A stretch of DNA of 64,000 nucleotides from Corella eumyota. Lineage: Eukaryota; Chordata; Ascidiacea; Phlebobranchia; Corellidae. Made by a program: the position numbers and the translations under genes. The notes under the pieces were generated by a model that worked only from the letters and a program-made list of their open reading frames with translations, was not told the DNA's origin and searched no databases. Position 1 is the stretch's first letter, and the number at the start of each line of letters is the position of its first letter. The stretch covers positions 7,564,001 to 7,628,000 of the forward strand of contig OY720103.1 in assembly GCA_963082875.1 (NCBI GenBank), given 5' to 3'. Of the stretch, positions 1 to 11,584 are shown in pieces.

Positions 1-100
1 ATATTTAAATTTCTTCTTAATTTAAAAAAAAAATTCAGACATAATAATCAAGTTCTTAATTTGGTCCATTTTATGGCGTTTTACCGCCTAATAATATATC

Positions 101-172
101 TTTTACATAGTCTAGAAGTTGAGTTTACTGGCTTTCAACCAGGCGGCCAAATTGGATATTCGGTGTAGAAAT
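101..172 (+). pseudogene. tRNA-Glu(UUC) relic, unit 1
   Basis: Aligns without gaps over 72 nt to a metazoan tRNA-Glu. ACATAGTCTAG stands for the A-box side, CTGGCTTTCAACCAG is the anticodon arm with TTC, and GGCGGCC follows as in tRNA-Glu. The T arm is decayed: the B box reads ATTGGATATT and cannot pair as a normal T stem. Not expected to be a working tRNA. Confidence 0.75.
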
Positions 173-315
173 TTTTATCTAATTTCGATAATACAAATAT
201 TATTTAGTTAGTAACACAGCAATTATGAATCTGTTGGTACAAATTAATTATGATTAATTTTTTCGGCGTTTATTTTTATCTGCCCAGTATAATAACCGCC
301 GCTAATTTTCAACAA

Positions 316-386
316 GCATTGGTGGTTCAGTGGTAGAATCCTCGCCTGCCACGCGGGGGGCCCGGGTTCGATTCCCGGCCAATGCA
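316..386 (+). tRNA. tRNA-Gly (anticodon GCC), array unit 1
   Basis: 71-nt cloverleaf. The acceptor arms GCATTGG and CCAATGC pair, the A box is TGGTTCAGTGG, the anticodon loop carries GCC, and the B box is GGTTCGATTCC inside a perfect CCGGG/CCCGG T stem. A T-run shortly after the end serves as a Pol III terminator. All invariant bases I can check are present, so it should be functional. Confidence 0.96.
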
Positions 387-1144
387 ACTTTTTTTTCTTT
401 TAGGAGATCAAGTTTTCAATTTATTTAAATGCGGCCGCTGAATGGTTGGCCTTATTAATATTTTTTACATTACGTATTTTGGCAAATTAAAAGAAACGAT
501 AATATTTCGTAAGGAAACTAAACTAAAAAATTATTTATTAAAAAACAAGACTGGCGCCTTGCTAGTTTTTGCTCCATTCTTAATTAATCACGTTTTTATT
601 AGGCATAGTCATTTTGGCAAGAGAAATTAATTAACAAAACACTTTATTATTTACCAAGTAAACGATAGGCAAAATAACAATATAATTGTGTTTTTTCCGC
701 AATATTGTTTTAAGATTTTATGTTTGTAAATTTATGAAGTAAATGTTAAAATTTATGTAAATAATAAAAAAAGAATATAAATATCATTAATTAATTTATT
801 TAAATTAAATAATTTAAATACCATTAAGTTATGTGTCTTTTGTTATAGCAAAATATTTACAGTGATTAACGAGTTTGTAATAAACTTTAAAATAATTTTA
901 ATTAGAATTAAACTTATTTTTACAATATTTACTACAAATAATATTAGTTAATTTTGGTAATTTAAACACTTATATGTAAATTAATTTGCATATTTAAGTC
1001 TTGTCGTAAATATTGGTAATTTATTTAATTAAAAAAAGCGCAAGGGGTTTTTATGGCGATATAAATAAAATTACACAACGTTGTCTAAAAATTTTAAACA
1101 CAATCAAGAATTAACACATATCTGTGTTTAGAAACAACAACGTC

Positions 1145-1215
1145 AAAAAAGGCATTTGAACCGTTGACTGTTGGTTTAAAAGTTCAAAGCTCTACCAACT
1201 GAGCTAACCGGGCAC
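1145..1215 (-). pseudogene. tRNA-Lys(UUU) relic A, unit 1
   Basis: Read on the minus strand it starts GCCCGGTTAGCTCAGTTGG, a near-perfect tRNA-Lys acceptor, D arm and A box, followed by a TTT anticodon loop (CTTTTAA). The B-box-like GGTTCAAATGCC is followed by TTTTTT. The 3' acceptor strand is missing, so no cloverleaf can close. Pol III promoter elements and a terminator remain, so a short transcript is possible. Confidence 0.75.
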
Positions 1216-1865
1216 GTTTGCTGTTACTGTGTGTTTTGTAGCTTGATTATAGTAAACATTTGTAAAAAAATTTTGTCACCAAATAAAAATAAATTAATTT
1301 AACATTTTAATTTTTTCAAAATCACTTAAAAATATTTAAACGATACATTTGTCATATATTTTCTGAAGTAAATGACGATGGTACTATGTCTGATAAATTT
1401 TTTTTATTTATAAATTTAAAAAGCGTAAGTTTACGTTTAAACAATTAATAATAATAATAAAAAATAAAATGTTAATAAAATTACTTAATTTATTTAAGTT
1501 GGATAATTAAAATTTTAATACTTAAATTAATTTGCATTAGGTTGTTATGTGTTTGATTAATGATTTACAAATTATATGAGTAACGAGTTTAAACATATTT
1601 TTAGACACCATTTTTTTAATTTTATTTGAACTTTAAATTGCTTAACGTAATTATTATTGTTTAATTTATTTAATTTCTATAATTTAAATACCTATGCATC
1701 AGTTAGTTTGTATTATAAAGTCTGTAGCGTGAACATTGGCAACTTTTACGTAAGAAACTAACTCGGACAATTTCTATGACGACATAGACTGATAAAAAGT
1801 AGCATTAAAATTTTAAATTCTTGTTTGAAAGATAGTACTTATTTGTGCATTAAGGCAACAATAAT

Positions 1866-1937
1866 CGATAATTGATTTAATACTTGGCGTTTAAATTAAA
1901 AGTCCAACGTTCTGCCGACACAGTCACCCAACAACGC
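1866..1937 (-). pseudogene. tRNA-Lys(UUU) relic B, unit 1
   Basis: On the minus strand a 30-nt stretch through the D and anticodon arms matches tRNA-Lys(UUU) at about 22 of 30 positions and keeps GGACTTTTAA. The 3' half is unrecognisable. More decayed than relic A. Confidence 0.5.
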
Positions 1938-2504
1938 TTTTTATTGTGATGTGCTCAGATTTTTAAATGTAGTTACTTTTTAAGTCTTTGGTACTAATAG
2001 AAAATAAATTTACATTCTATTTTATTTGCATTTTAACAAATTAAAAAAAAATAAACACAAATGTTAGTTAATTTTTTTTGTAGATTTTTTAATTTTGTTG
2101 ACTATGGGTCATTTTCGTATAATTTTTTATTAAAAATTGGAACAACAACAAACAAAACGTATAGTTGAATATATTAAAATAGAATGGAGTTAATAAATTA
2201 AAAAAAATAAAACATTAATATTCCGACGGAAGAAAAATTATTTTTAATTTTGCAAATATCCGTGATAATCATAATGTCCATAACGTAACAATTGCAAGGT
2301 ATTGTACAAAAAAACAAAATAAATATTTAGTAAAGCACATTATTGCAGTAATTTTTGTAATAATTCTTTATAAAAAAATATTTAGTGAAAAATTATAAGT
2401 TAAAATATTTAAATTTCTTCTTAATTTAAAAAAAAAATTCAGACATAATAATCAAGTTCTTAATTTGGTCCATTTTATGGCGTTTTACCGCCTAATAATA
2501 TATA

Positions 2505-2576
2505 TTTTACATAGTCTAGAAGTTGAGTTTACTGGCTTTCAACCAGGCGGCCAAATTGGATATTCGGTGTAGAAAT
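2505..2576 (+). pseudogene. tRNA-Glu(UUC) relic, unit 2
   Basis: Array copy of the relic at 101-172, with the same decayed T arm. Confidence 0.72.
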
Positions 2577-2718
2577 TTTTATCTAATTCGATAATACAAA
2601 TATCATTTAGTTAGTAACACAGCAATTATTAATCTGTTGGTACAAATTAATTATGATTAATTTTTTCGGCGTTTATTTTTATCTGCCCAGTATAATAACC
2701 GCCGGTAATTTTCAACAA

Positions 2719-2789
2719 GCATTGGTGGTTCAGTGGTAGAATCCTCGCCTGCCACGCGGGGGGCCCGGGTTCGGTTCCCGACCAATGCA
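2719..2789 (+). tRNA. tRNA-Gly (GCC), array unit 2, probably impaired
   Basis: Same 71-nt gene as in unit 1, with two changes in the T arm. The T loop reads TTCGGTT instead of TTCGATT, altering the usually invariant A58 and the B box. The last T-stem base pair is broken (CCCGA instead of CCCGG). Expression and folding are probably reduced; this may be a young pseudogene. Confidence 0.85.
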
Positions 2790-3534
2790 GCTTTTTTTTC
2801 TTTTATGAGATCAAGTTTTCAATTTATTTAAATGCGGCCGCTGAATGGTTGGCCTTACATTACGTATTTTGGCAAATTAAAAGAAACGATAATATTTCGT
2901 AAGGAAACTAAACTAAAAAATAATTTATTAAAAAACAAGACTGGCGCCTTGCTAGTTTTTGCTCCATTCTTAATTAATCACGTTTTTATTAGGCATAGTC
3001 ATTTTGGCAAGAGAAATTAATTAACAAAACACTTTATTATTTACCAAGTAAACGATAGGCAAAATAACAATATAATTGTGTTTTTTCTGCAATATTGTTT
3101 TAAGATTTTATGTTTGTAAATTTATGAAGTAAATGTTAAAATTTATGTAAATAATAAAAAAAGAATATAAATATCATTAATTAATTTATTTAAATTAAAT
3201 AATTTAAATACCATTAAGTTATGTGTCTTTTGTTATAGCAAAATATTTACAGTGATTAACGAGTTTGTAATAAACTTTAAAATAATTTTAATTAGAATTA
3301 AACTTATTTTTACAATATTTACTACAAATAATATTAGTTAATTTTGGTAATTTAAACACTTATATGTAAATTAATTTGCATATTTAAGTCTTGTCGTAAA
3401 TATTGGTAATTTATTTAATTAAAAAAAGCGCAAGGGGTTTTTATGGCGATATAAATAAAATTACACAACGTTGTCTAAAAATTTTAAACACAATCAAGAA
3501 TTAACACATATCTGTGTTTAGAAACAACAACGTC

Positions 3535-3605
3535 AAAAAAGGCATTTGAACCGTTGACTGTTGGTTTAAAAGTTCAAAGCTCTACCAACTGAGCTAACCG
3601 GGCAC
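3535..3605 (-). pseudogene. tRNA-Lys(UUU) relic A, unit 2
   Basis: Array copy of the relic at 1145-1215, unchanged over the tRNA-like part. Confidence 0.72.
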
Positions 3606-4255
3606 GTTTGCTGTTACTGTGTGTTTTGTAGCTTGATTATAGTAAACATTTGTAAAAAAATTTTGTCACCAAATAAAAATAAATTAATTTAACATTTTAA
3701 TTTTTTCAAAATCACTTAAAAATATTTAAACGATACATTTGTCATATATTTTCTGAAGTAAATGACGATGGTACTATGTCTGATAAATTGTTTTTATTTA
3801 TAAATTTAAAAAGCGTAAGTTTACGTTTAAACAATTAATAATAATAATAAAAAATAAAATGTTAATAAAATTACTTAATTTATTTAAGTTGGATAATTAA
3901 AATTTTAATACTTAAATTAATTTGCATTAGGTTGTTATGTGTTTGATTAATGATTTACAAATTATATGAGTAACGAGTTTAAACATATTTTTAGACACCC
4001 TTTTTTTAATTTTATTTGAACTTTAAATTGCTTAACGTAATTAATATTGTTTAATTTATTTAATTTCTATAATTTAAATACCTATGCATCAGTTAGTTTG
4101 TATTATTAAGTCTGTAGCGTGAACATTGGCAACTTTTACGTAAGAAACTAACTCGGACAATTTCTATGACGACATAGACTGATAAAAAGTAGCATTAAAA
4201 ATTTAAATTCTTGTTTGAAAGATAGTACTTATTTGTGCATTAAGGCAACAATAAT

Positions 4256-4327
4256 CGATAATTGATTTAATACTTGGCGTTTAAATTAAAAGTCCAACGT
4301 TCTGCCGACACAGTCACCCAACAACGC
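4256..4327 (-). pseudogene. tRNA-Lys(UUU) relic B, unit 2
   Basis: Array copy of the relic at 1866-1937. Confidence 0.48.
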
Positions 4328-4894
4328 TTTTTATTGTGATGTGCTCAGATTTTTAAATGTAGTTACTTTTTAAGTCATTGGTACTAATAGAAAATAAATT
4401 TACATTCTATTTTATTTGCATTTTAACAAATTAAAAAAAAATAAACACAAATGTTAGTTAATTTTTTTTGTAGATTTTTTAATTTTGTTGACTATGGGTC
4501 ATTTTCGTATAATTTTTTATTAAAAATTGGAACAACAACAAACAAAACGTATAGTTAAATATATTAAAATAGAATGGAGTTAATAAATTAAAAAAAATAA
4601 AACATTAATATTCCGACGGAAGAAAAATTATTTTTAATTTTGCAAATATCCGTGATAATCATAATGTCCATAACGTAACAATTGCAAGGTATTGTACAAA
4701 AAAACAAAATAAATATTTAGTAAAGCACATTATTGCAGTAATTTTTGTAATAATTCTTTATAAAAAAATATTTAGTGAAAAATTATAAGTTAAAATATTT
4801 AAATTTCTTCTTAATTTAAAAAAAAAATTCAGACATAATAATTAAGTTCTTAATTTGGTCCATTTTATGGCGTTTTACCGCCTAATAATATATC

Positions 4895-4966
4895 TTTTAC
4901 ATAGTCTAGAAGTTGAGTTTACTGGCTTTCAACCAGGCGGCCAAATTGGATATTCGGTGTAGAAAT
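4895..4966 (+). pseudogene. tRNA-Glu(UUC) relic, unit 3
   Basis: Array copy of the relic at 101-172. Confidence 0.72.
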
Positions 4967-5109
4967 TTTTATCTAATTTTGATAATACAAATATTATTTA
5001 GTTAGTAACACAGCAATTATGAATCTGTTGGTACAAATTAATTATGATTAATTTTTTCGGCGTTTATTTTTATCTGGCCAGTATAATAACCGCCGCTAAT
5101 TTTCAACAA

Positions 5110-5180
5110 GCATTGGTGGTTCAGTGGTAGAATCCTCGCCTGCCACGCGGGGGGCCCGGGTTCGATTCCCGGCCAATGCA
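5110..5180 (+). tRNA. tRNA-Gly (GCC), array unit 3
   Basis: Identical over its 71 nt to the unit 1 gene, with intact acceptor, D, anticodon (GCC) and T arms and a downstream T-run. Expected to be functional. Confidence 0.95.
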
Positions 5181-5939
5181 ACTTTTTTATCTTTTATGAG
5201 ATCAAGTTTTCAATTTATTTAAATGCGGCCGCTGAATGGTTGGCCTTATTAATATTTTTTACATTACGTATTTTGGCAAATTAAAAGAAACGATAATATT
5301 TCGTAAGGAAATTAAACTAAAAAATAATTTATTAAAAAACAAGACTGGCGCCTTGCTAGTTTTTGCTCCATTCTTAATTAATCACGTTTTTATTAGGCAT
5401 AGTCAGTTTGGCAAGAGAAATTAATTAACGAAGACACTTTATTATTTACCAAGTAAACGATAGGAAAAATAACAATATAATTGTGTTTTTTCCGCAATAT
5501 TGTTTTAAGATTTTATATTTGTAAATTTATGAAGTAAATGTTAAAATTTATGTAAATAATAAAAAAAAAATATAAATATCATTAATTAATCTATTTAAAT
5601 TAAATAATTTAAATACCATTAAGTTATGTGTCTTTTGTTATAGCAAAATATTTACAGTGATTAACGAGTTTGTAATAAACTTTAAAATAATTTTAATTAG
5701 AATTAAACTTATTTTTACAATATTTACTACAAATAATATTAGTTAATTTTGGTAATTTAAACACTTATATGTAAATTAATTTGCATATTTAAGTCTTGTC
5801 GTAAATATTGGTAAATTATTTAATTAAAAAAAGCGCAAGGGGTTTTTATGGCGATATAAATAAAATTACACAACGTTGTCTAAAAATTTTAAACACAATC
5901 AAGAATTAACACATATCTGTGTTTAGAAACAACAACGTC

Positions 5940-6010
5940 AAAAAAGGCATTTGAACCGTTGACTGTTGGTTTAAAAGTTCAAAGCTCTACCAACTGAGCT
6001 AACCGGGCAC
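5940..6010 (-). pseudogene. tRNA-Lys(UUU) relic A, unit 3
   Basis: Array copy of the relic at 1145-1215. The broken fifth unit near 8580 has lost most of this relic. Confidence 0.72.
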
Positions 6011-6660
6011 GTTTGCTGTTACTGTGTGCTTTGTAGCTTGATTATAGTAACCGATTGTAAAAAAAATTTGTCACCAAATAAAAATAAATTAATTTAACAT
6101 TTTAATTTTTTCAAAATCACTTAAAAATATTTAAACGATACATTTGTCATATATTTTCTGAAGTAAATGACGATGGTACTATGTCTGATAAATTGTTTTT
6201 ATTTATAAATTTAAAAAGCGTAAGTTTACGTTTAAACAATTAATAATAATAATAAAAAATAAAATGTTAATAAAATTTCTTAATTTATTTAAGTTGGATA
6301 ATTAAAATTTTAATACTTAAATTAATTTGCATTAGGTTGTTATGTGTTTGATTAATGATTTACAAATTATATGAGTAACGAGTTTAAACATATTTTTAGA
6401 CACCCTTTTTTTAATTTTATTTGAACTTTAAATTGCTTAACGTAATTAATATTGTTTAATTTATTTAATTTCTATAATTTAAATACCTATGCATCAGTTA
6501 GTTTGTATTATTAAGTCTGTAGCGTGAACATTGGCAACTTTTACGTAAGAAACTAACTCGGACAATTTCTATGACGACATAGACTGATAAAAAGTAGCAT
6601 TAAAAATTTAAATTCTTGTTTGAAAGATAGTACTTATTTGTGCATTAAGGCAACAATAAT

Positions 6661-6732
6661 CGATAATTGATTTAATACTTGGCGTTTAAATTAAAAGTCC
6701 AACGTTCTGCCGACACAGTCACCCAACAACGC
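6661..6732 (-). pseudogene. tRNA-Lys(UUU) relic B, unit 3
   Basis: Array copy of the relic at 1866-1937. Confidence 0.48.
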
Positions 6733-7299
6733 TTTTTATTGTGATGTGCTCAGATTTTTAAATGTAGTTACTTTTTAAGTCTTTGGTACTAATAGAAAAT
6801 AAATTTACATTCTATTTTATTTGCATTTTAACAAATTAAAAAAAAATAAACACAAATGTTAGTTAATTTTTTTTGTAGATTTTTTAATTTTGTTGACTAT
6901 GGGTCATTTTCGTATAATTTTTTATTAAAAATTGGAACAACAACAAACAAAACGTATAGTTGAATATATTAAAATAGAATGGAGTTAATAAATTAAAAAA
7001 AATAAAACATTAATATTCCGACGGAAGAAAAATTATTTTTAATTTTGCAAATATCCGTGATAATCATAATGTCCATAACGTAACAATTGCAAGGTATTGT
7101 ACAAAAAAACAAAATAAATATTTAGTAAAGCACATTATTGCAGTAATTTTTGTAATAATTCTTTATAAAAAAATATTTAGTGAAAAATTATAAGTTAAAA
7201 TATTTAAATTTCTTCTTAATTTAAAAAAAAAATTCAGACATAATAATCAAGTTCTTAATTTGGTCCATTTTATGGCGTTTTACCGCCTAATAATATATC

Positions 7300-7371
7300 T
7301 TTTACATAGTCTAGAAGTTGAGTTTACTGGCTTTCAACCAGGCGGCCAAATTGGATATTCGGTGTAGAAAT
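7300..7371 (+). pseudogene. tRNA-Glu(UUC) relic, unit 4
   Basis: Array copy of the relic at 101-172. Confidence 0.72.
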
Positions 7372-7513
7372 TTTTATCTAATTCGATAATACAAATATCA
7401 TTTAGTTAGTAACACAGCAATTATTAATCTGTTGGTACAAATTAATTATGATTAATTTTTTCGGCGTTTATTTTTATCTGCCCAGTATAATAACCGCCGC
7501 TAATTTTCAACAA

Positions 7514-7584
7514 GCATTGGTGGTTCAGTGGTAGAATCCTCGCCTGCCACGCGGGGGGCCCGGGTTCGATTCCCGGCCAATGCA
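7514..7584 (+). tRNA. tRNA-Gly (GCC), array unit 4
   Basis: Identical over its 71 nt to the unit 1 and 3 genes, followed by a long T-run. Expected to be functional. Confidence 0.95.
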
Positions 7585-8064
7585 ACTTTTTTTTCTTTTA
7601 TGAGATCAAGTTTTCAATTTATTTAAATGCGGCCGCTGAATGGTTGGCCTTATTAATATTTTTTACATTACGTATTTTGGCAAATTAAAAGAAACGATAA
7701 TATTTCGTAAGGAAACTAAACTAAAAAATAATTTATTAAAAAACAAGACTGGCGCCTTGCTAGTTTTTGCTCCATTCTTAATTAATCACGTTTTTATTAG
7801 GCACAGTCAGTTTGGCAAGAGAAATTAATTAACGAAGACACTTTATTATTTACCAAGTAAACGATAGGCAAAATAACAATATAATTGTGTTTTTTCCGCA
7901 ATATTGTTTTAAGATTTTATGTTTGTAAATTTATGAAGTAAATGTTAAAATTTATGTAAATAATAAAAAAAGAATATAAATATCATTAATTAATTTATTT
8001 AAATTAAATAATTTAAATACCATTAAGTTATGTGTCTTTTGTTATAGCAAAATATTTACAGTGA

Positions 8065-8811
8065 AAACACTTTATTATTTACCAAGTAAACGATAGGCAA
8101 AATAACAATACAATTGTGCTTTTTCGGCAATATTGTTTTAAGATTTTATGTTTGTAAATTTATGAAGTAAATGTTAAAATTTATGTAAATAATAAAAAAA
8201 GAATATAAATATCATTAAATAATTTATTTAAATTAGATAATTTAAATACCATTAAGTTATGTGTCTTTTGTTATAGCAAAATATTTACAGTGATTTACGA
8301 GTTTGTAATAAGCTTTAAAATAATTTTAATTAGAATTAAACTTATTTTTAAAGTATTTACTACAAATAATATTAGTTAATTTTGGTAATTTAAACACTTA
8401 TATGTAAATTAATTTGCATATTTAAGTCTTGTCGTAAATATTGGTAATTTATTTAATTAAAAAAAGCGCAAGGAATGTTTATGGCGATATAAATAAAATT
8501 ACACAACGTTGTCTTAAAATTTTAAACACAATCAAAAATTAACACATATCTGTGTTTAGAAACAACAACGTCAAAAATGGCATTTAAACCGTAGACTGTT
8601 GGTTTAATTTAACATTTTAATTTTTTCATATTCACTTACAAATATTTAAACAATACATTTGTTATACATTTTCTGAAGTGAATGACGATGGTACTATGTC
8701 TGATAAATTGTTTTTATTTATAAATTTAAAAAGCGTAAGTTTACGTCTAAAAAATTAATTATAATAATAAAAAACAAGATGTTAATAAAATTACTTAATT
8801 TATTTAAGTTC
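8065..8811. repeat. partial, diverged fifth array unit
   Basis: At 8064 the sequence jumps back to the part of the unit equivalent to ~637 and runs again to the equivalent of ~1500. It has clearly more substitutions than the other units and has lost ~100 bp over tRNA-Lys relic A. An older edge unit that escaped homogenisation is the usual reading of a diverged array end. Confidence 0.85.
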
Positions 8812-9278
8812 ACTGTTAGAAAAATCTGTAAAATTTACATGTAATTTAACTGTAATTATTTACAAGTTCGTGTTCGTATGTAAAATTTTCAGTGAAATCC
8901 ACGTAAAATAATGTATTGATTTAAAGTGAATAAGTTTACTATATGAAATGAAATATTTGCATTAGGTCTGATTGATTTAAATATGGTGTTTTAAAATGGT
9001 ATAAATCAAGTTTTATAGCTAAATAAAACATTAAAGAAAAGAAAAAAATGCAAATTACGGAACGTTTCGTAAAGCAAGCGTGCGCTTTACCTGCGCATGC
9101 GCACTGGGACATAAGTTGCAGTCTTTTTCGTTCGTGTGCGTTTTGAGGTTAAGTTGTTAAAACTTTAGATTTTGCATTTAAAAGCTTTATTTATCTTTAT
9201 TTATCTTTTTTTAAATAGTTTCAAAGGTTAAGGATGAACATTTTTATATTAGTTAAGATACCTGCATATTTTTTTAGG

Positions 9279-11178
9279 ACAAAGTAGCCTTAAAAAATGT
9301 GTGTGAATCTTTAAAAGAAATTGGTGTGGAAAAAATAGCTGACCATAAATTTGTAGAAGCAAAAGGTCTTGTTCCCCCACTTACCTTGGTTTAAGCTCAA
9401 AAACTAATGTTTGGCTTGGGAATAGGTAATGAGTTTTGTTTTTTGAATGTTTTTAGTTAACAGTTCCTAGTTATACTTCTTAATAGGCTATTTTTGGTAG
9501 ATACTAAAAAGTACGATAGAAATTTATTGACCGACTTTTTTTTATTTATCAGATGAAGAAGACTCAAGTATAAGCAGTTGTGCAAGTACTGAAACTTTGC
9601 ACTCAACTGGGCCTGAATCGAATCTCTTTACCAGTTCTTTAGGCTTGGCTACAAAATTTAAAATCCCCTGGGATAAAATTTAAAATCCCCTGGGATAAAT
9701 TTTTTTTAAATAACAAAGAGGCCAGGTTTGGCTAATCTAAAAATAATTGCTAAATCTATAGTGTCAAAATATCCGGAATCTTTTGCTAGCAAAATTGATA
9801 ACACACCTATTGGTAGTGGGGAAGCCTTACTTACGAATAGTTTAATGTATAGGGTTGATAATTTAAAAAGAAGTAGTAAAAGGATGGCTCCAACAACAGA
9901 AAGTGAAGTTAAGAAAGGAATGACCCCATCATATGGTTGTGGAAATTGGGCGCCCACAATTTTTTCAGAGAAACAGGGTGAACTACATCGCCGTCGGGTT
10001 GAAATGCAGGATGAATATAAATTATAAGGTAATGAACGAAATTATAATAAAGTAGAAGTCAGCATGTCAGTCATCTATCCATTACAACGCGCAGATATTA
10101 ATGACAATAAAGCAGTCAACAGCCTTTGCCAGGAATGGCCATTTCTTATGGATGAACGCTTTCTATTTCTGCACCATTCTAAATTGACGAAAAGGGGGGG
10201 GTATTTTAAATGTGAATAATGTAATAAGGAAGGCCGTATTTGTTTACAGGTTTATTGTTATATATTATATGCATGATATTTCACCTTTTTTAATAACTCC
10301 AGCCTGCATTTTTTTTAATAAATATTAGTTTAGATTATTTTTTAGCGCAATGAAGTTATGTACCAAAAAAAAAGTTAAGGAAGTTGTTTTAAAAACTAAA
10401 CTCGAATGCAAACAGCTAAAAAATCATGAGCCCAAATCGGTAAATATTTTAAGTTTCTTGGCAGCTTACTTTTATCAAAGCAAAAATAACATTTTTCGGC
10501 AATATGAGGTAACAAAAAAATTGTTATTCAGGGAATCTATGAAAAAATTAAATAGAGGATACAGGATAGAGCTAATTTAAAGTTTCGAATAATTTGTTTA
10601 CAAAGTTTTTATCTATACGATGAATACTCTACGAAGGAAGATCTACATCTGTTACCTGCTTCACCTATACTGTCAATTGTTGGTAAGCTGTGTTTTAATT
10701 TTTTTTTGTATTTTCGTTTGCTCTAAATATGCTCAGTAATATTGCTATTAATTGTATATTTTTAATTTTGTTAAAATATTTGTGTTTAGGGGTATCTACT
10801 GCTTCTGCAGAAATTTTTCTTTCGATTGGGAACAGGTTCTTTTAAGGGGAAAGTTTTTACAAAGGATTATTATACTTTTTTTGTGTCTTTTACGTGTTCA
10901 ACATGCAATATCCCAAAGGCACTTTAGCTACGTTTGAATTTATTCAAAGGTTTTAATCTCGTTGTTCTTGCTAAAATATTGTTATACAGTTTAAAAGTAA
11001 ATTTTTTACACCTTTGAAATTTTTTGCTAGATACTTTGCTGAAATAAATGTTAAAGGAACCAAGGGAGGCAATAGAAAAAGAATGAGAAAAGAAGCCCAT
11101 CCAAAGGTGGTACGTCTTGTCGCTCTTGTAAACAGAATTGTTGATGCCCAAAAGCCTGAAGACATTGAGGCTGAATGA
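9279..11178 (+). pseudogene. gene 1 of the CACTA-like element (WPFL-motif protein), decayed
   Basis: Several exon-like pieces follow one another. 9279-9428 (DKVALKNVCESLKEIG...) lies behind a TTTTTTAG acceptor and before a GTAATG donor. 9554-9680 contains FKIPWDK, 9724-10026 contains SKYPESFASKID and SYGCGNWAP, and 10040-10190 contains LCQEWPFLMDERFLF. 10410-10500 contains ILSFLAAYFYQ, and 10896-11178 contains FNMQYPKGTLATFEFIQRF and ends DIEAE. In that order they match a repetitive protein family seen beside transposase genes. There are in-frame stops near 9389 and 9680, a 22-bp direct duplication at 9651-9695 and at least one frame change after 10026. The gene is dead; its function in the element is unknown. 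Confidence 0.5.
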
Positions 11179-11584
11179 CTGTTTTAAAATTTTTTAATTT
11201 GCCGCTTGGATAGTTTTGCTGTTTTTTACTGTTTCAGGGTGTGTGTGTATGTGTAAGCAAACATTAGGTCATCTTACAGTTTAAACCTTATAACTAAAAA
11301 CTTGACAAAAATGAGATTTAAAAAAAAAACAATATTCTCATCAAAAAGACCATATTTTTAAAGTTAAATATCTAAATGGCTTTTTTGGAGTTTCAAGGTT
11401 TTGTAAGTAAGGTGGCTTTTTGTTAATATAACAAACTTCCATTTCTTATCGTTTTTGCTGTGCTAGTTGGTATATGGAAGCCAAAAATCGTAACTATCTG
11501 TTTTTTACTGTGTGTGATGCTACTTTGTACTCTTATTTAAAGTGAAGTGTTTGGTGAGCGAAGCATTAACATATATACTTTTTT

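Larger units (their letters stand above)
1..8064. repeat. tandem array of ~2.4 kb tRNA-bearing unit
   Basis: Units start at 1, 2405, 4795 and 7200 (lengths 2404, 2390 and 2405; the last is cut short near 8064). They are almost identical, differing by scattered substitutions and a 12-bp loss in unit 2, so they were duplicated or homogenised recently. The window opens inside the array, which must continue upstream. Each full unit holds, in order, a tRNA-Glu relic (+), a tRNA-Gly gene (+), a tRNA-Lys relic (-) and a second tRNA-Lys relic (-). The rest of the unit is AT-rich DNA with no gene I can support. Confidence 0.95.

Noticed and set aside
120-170. CTGGCTTTCAACCAG as a lone regulatory hairpin in the array
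   Set aside because: Explained as the anticodon arm of a tRNA-Glu relic by a gapless 72-nt alignment.
442-7828. A 62-codon ORF repeated in all four array units as a conserved small gene
   Set aside because: Its conservation equals that of the whole unit, which is nearly identical throughout. It is AT-rich, has no codon-level sign of selection, and the changes between units are not silent-biased.
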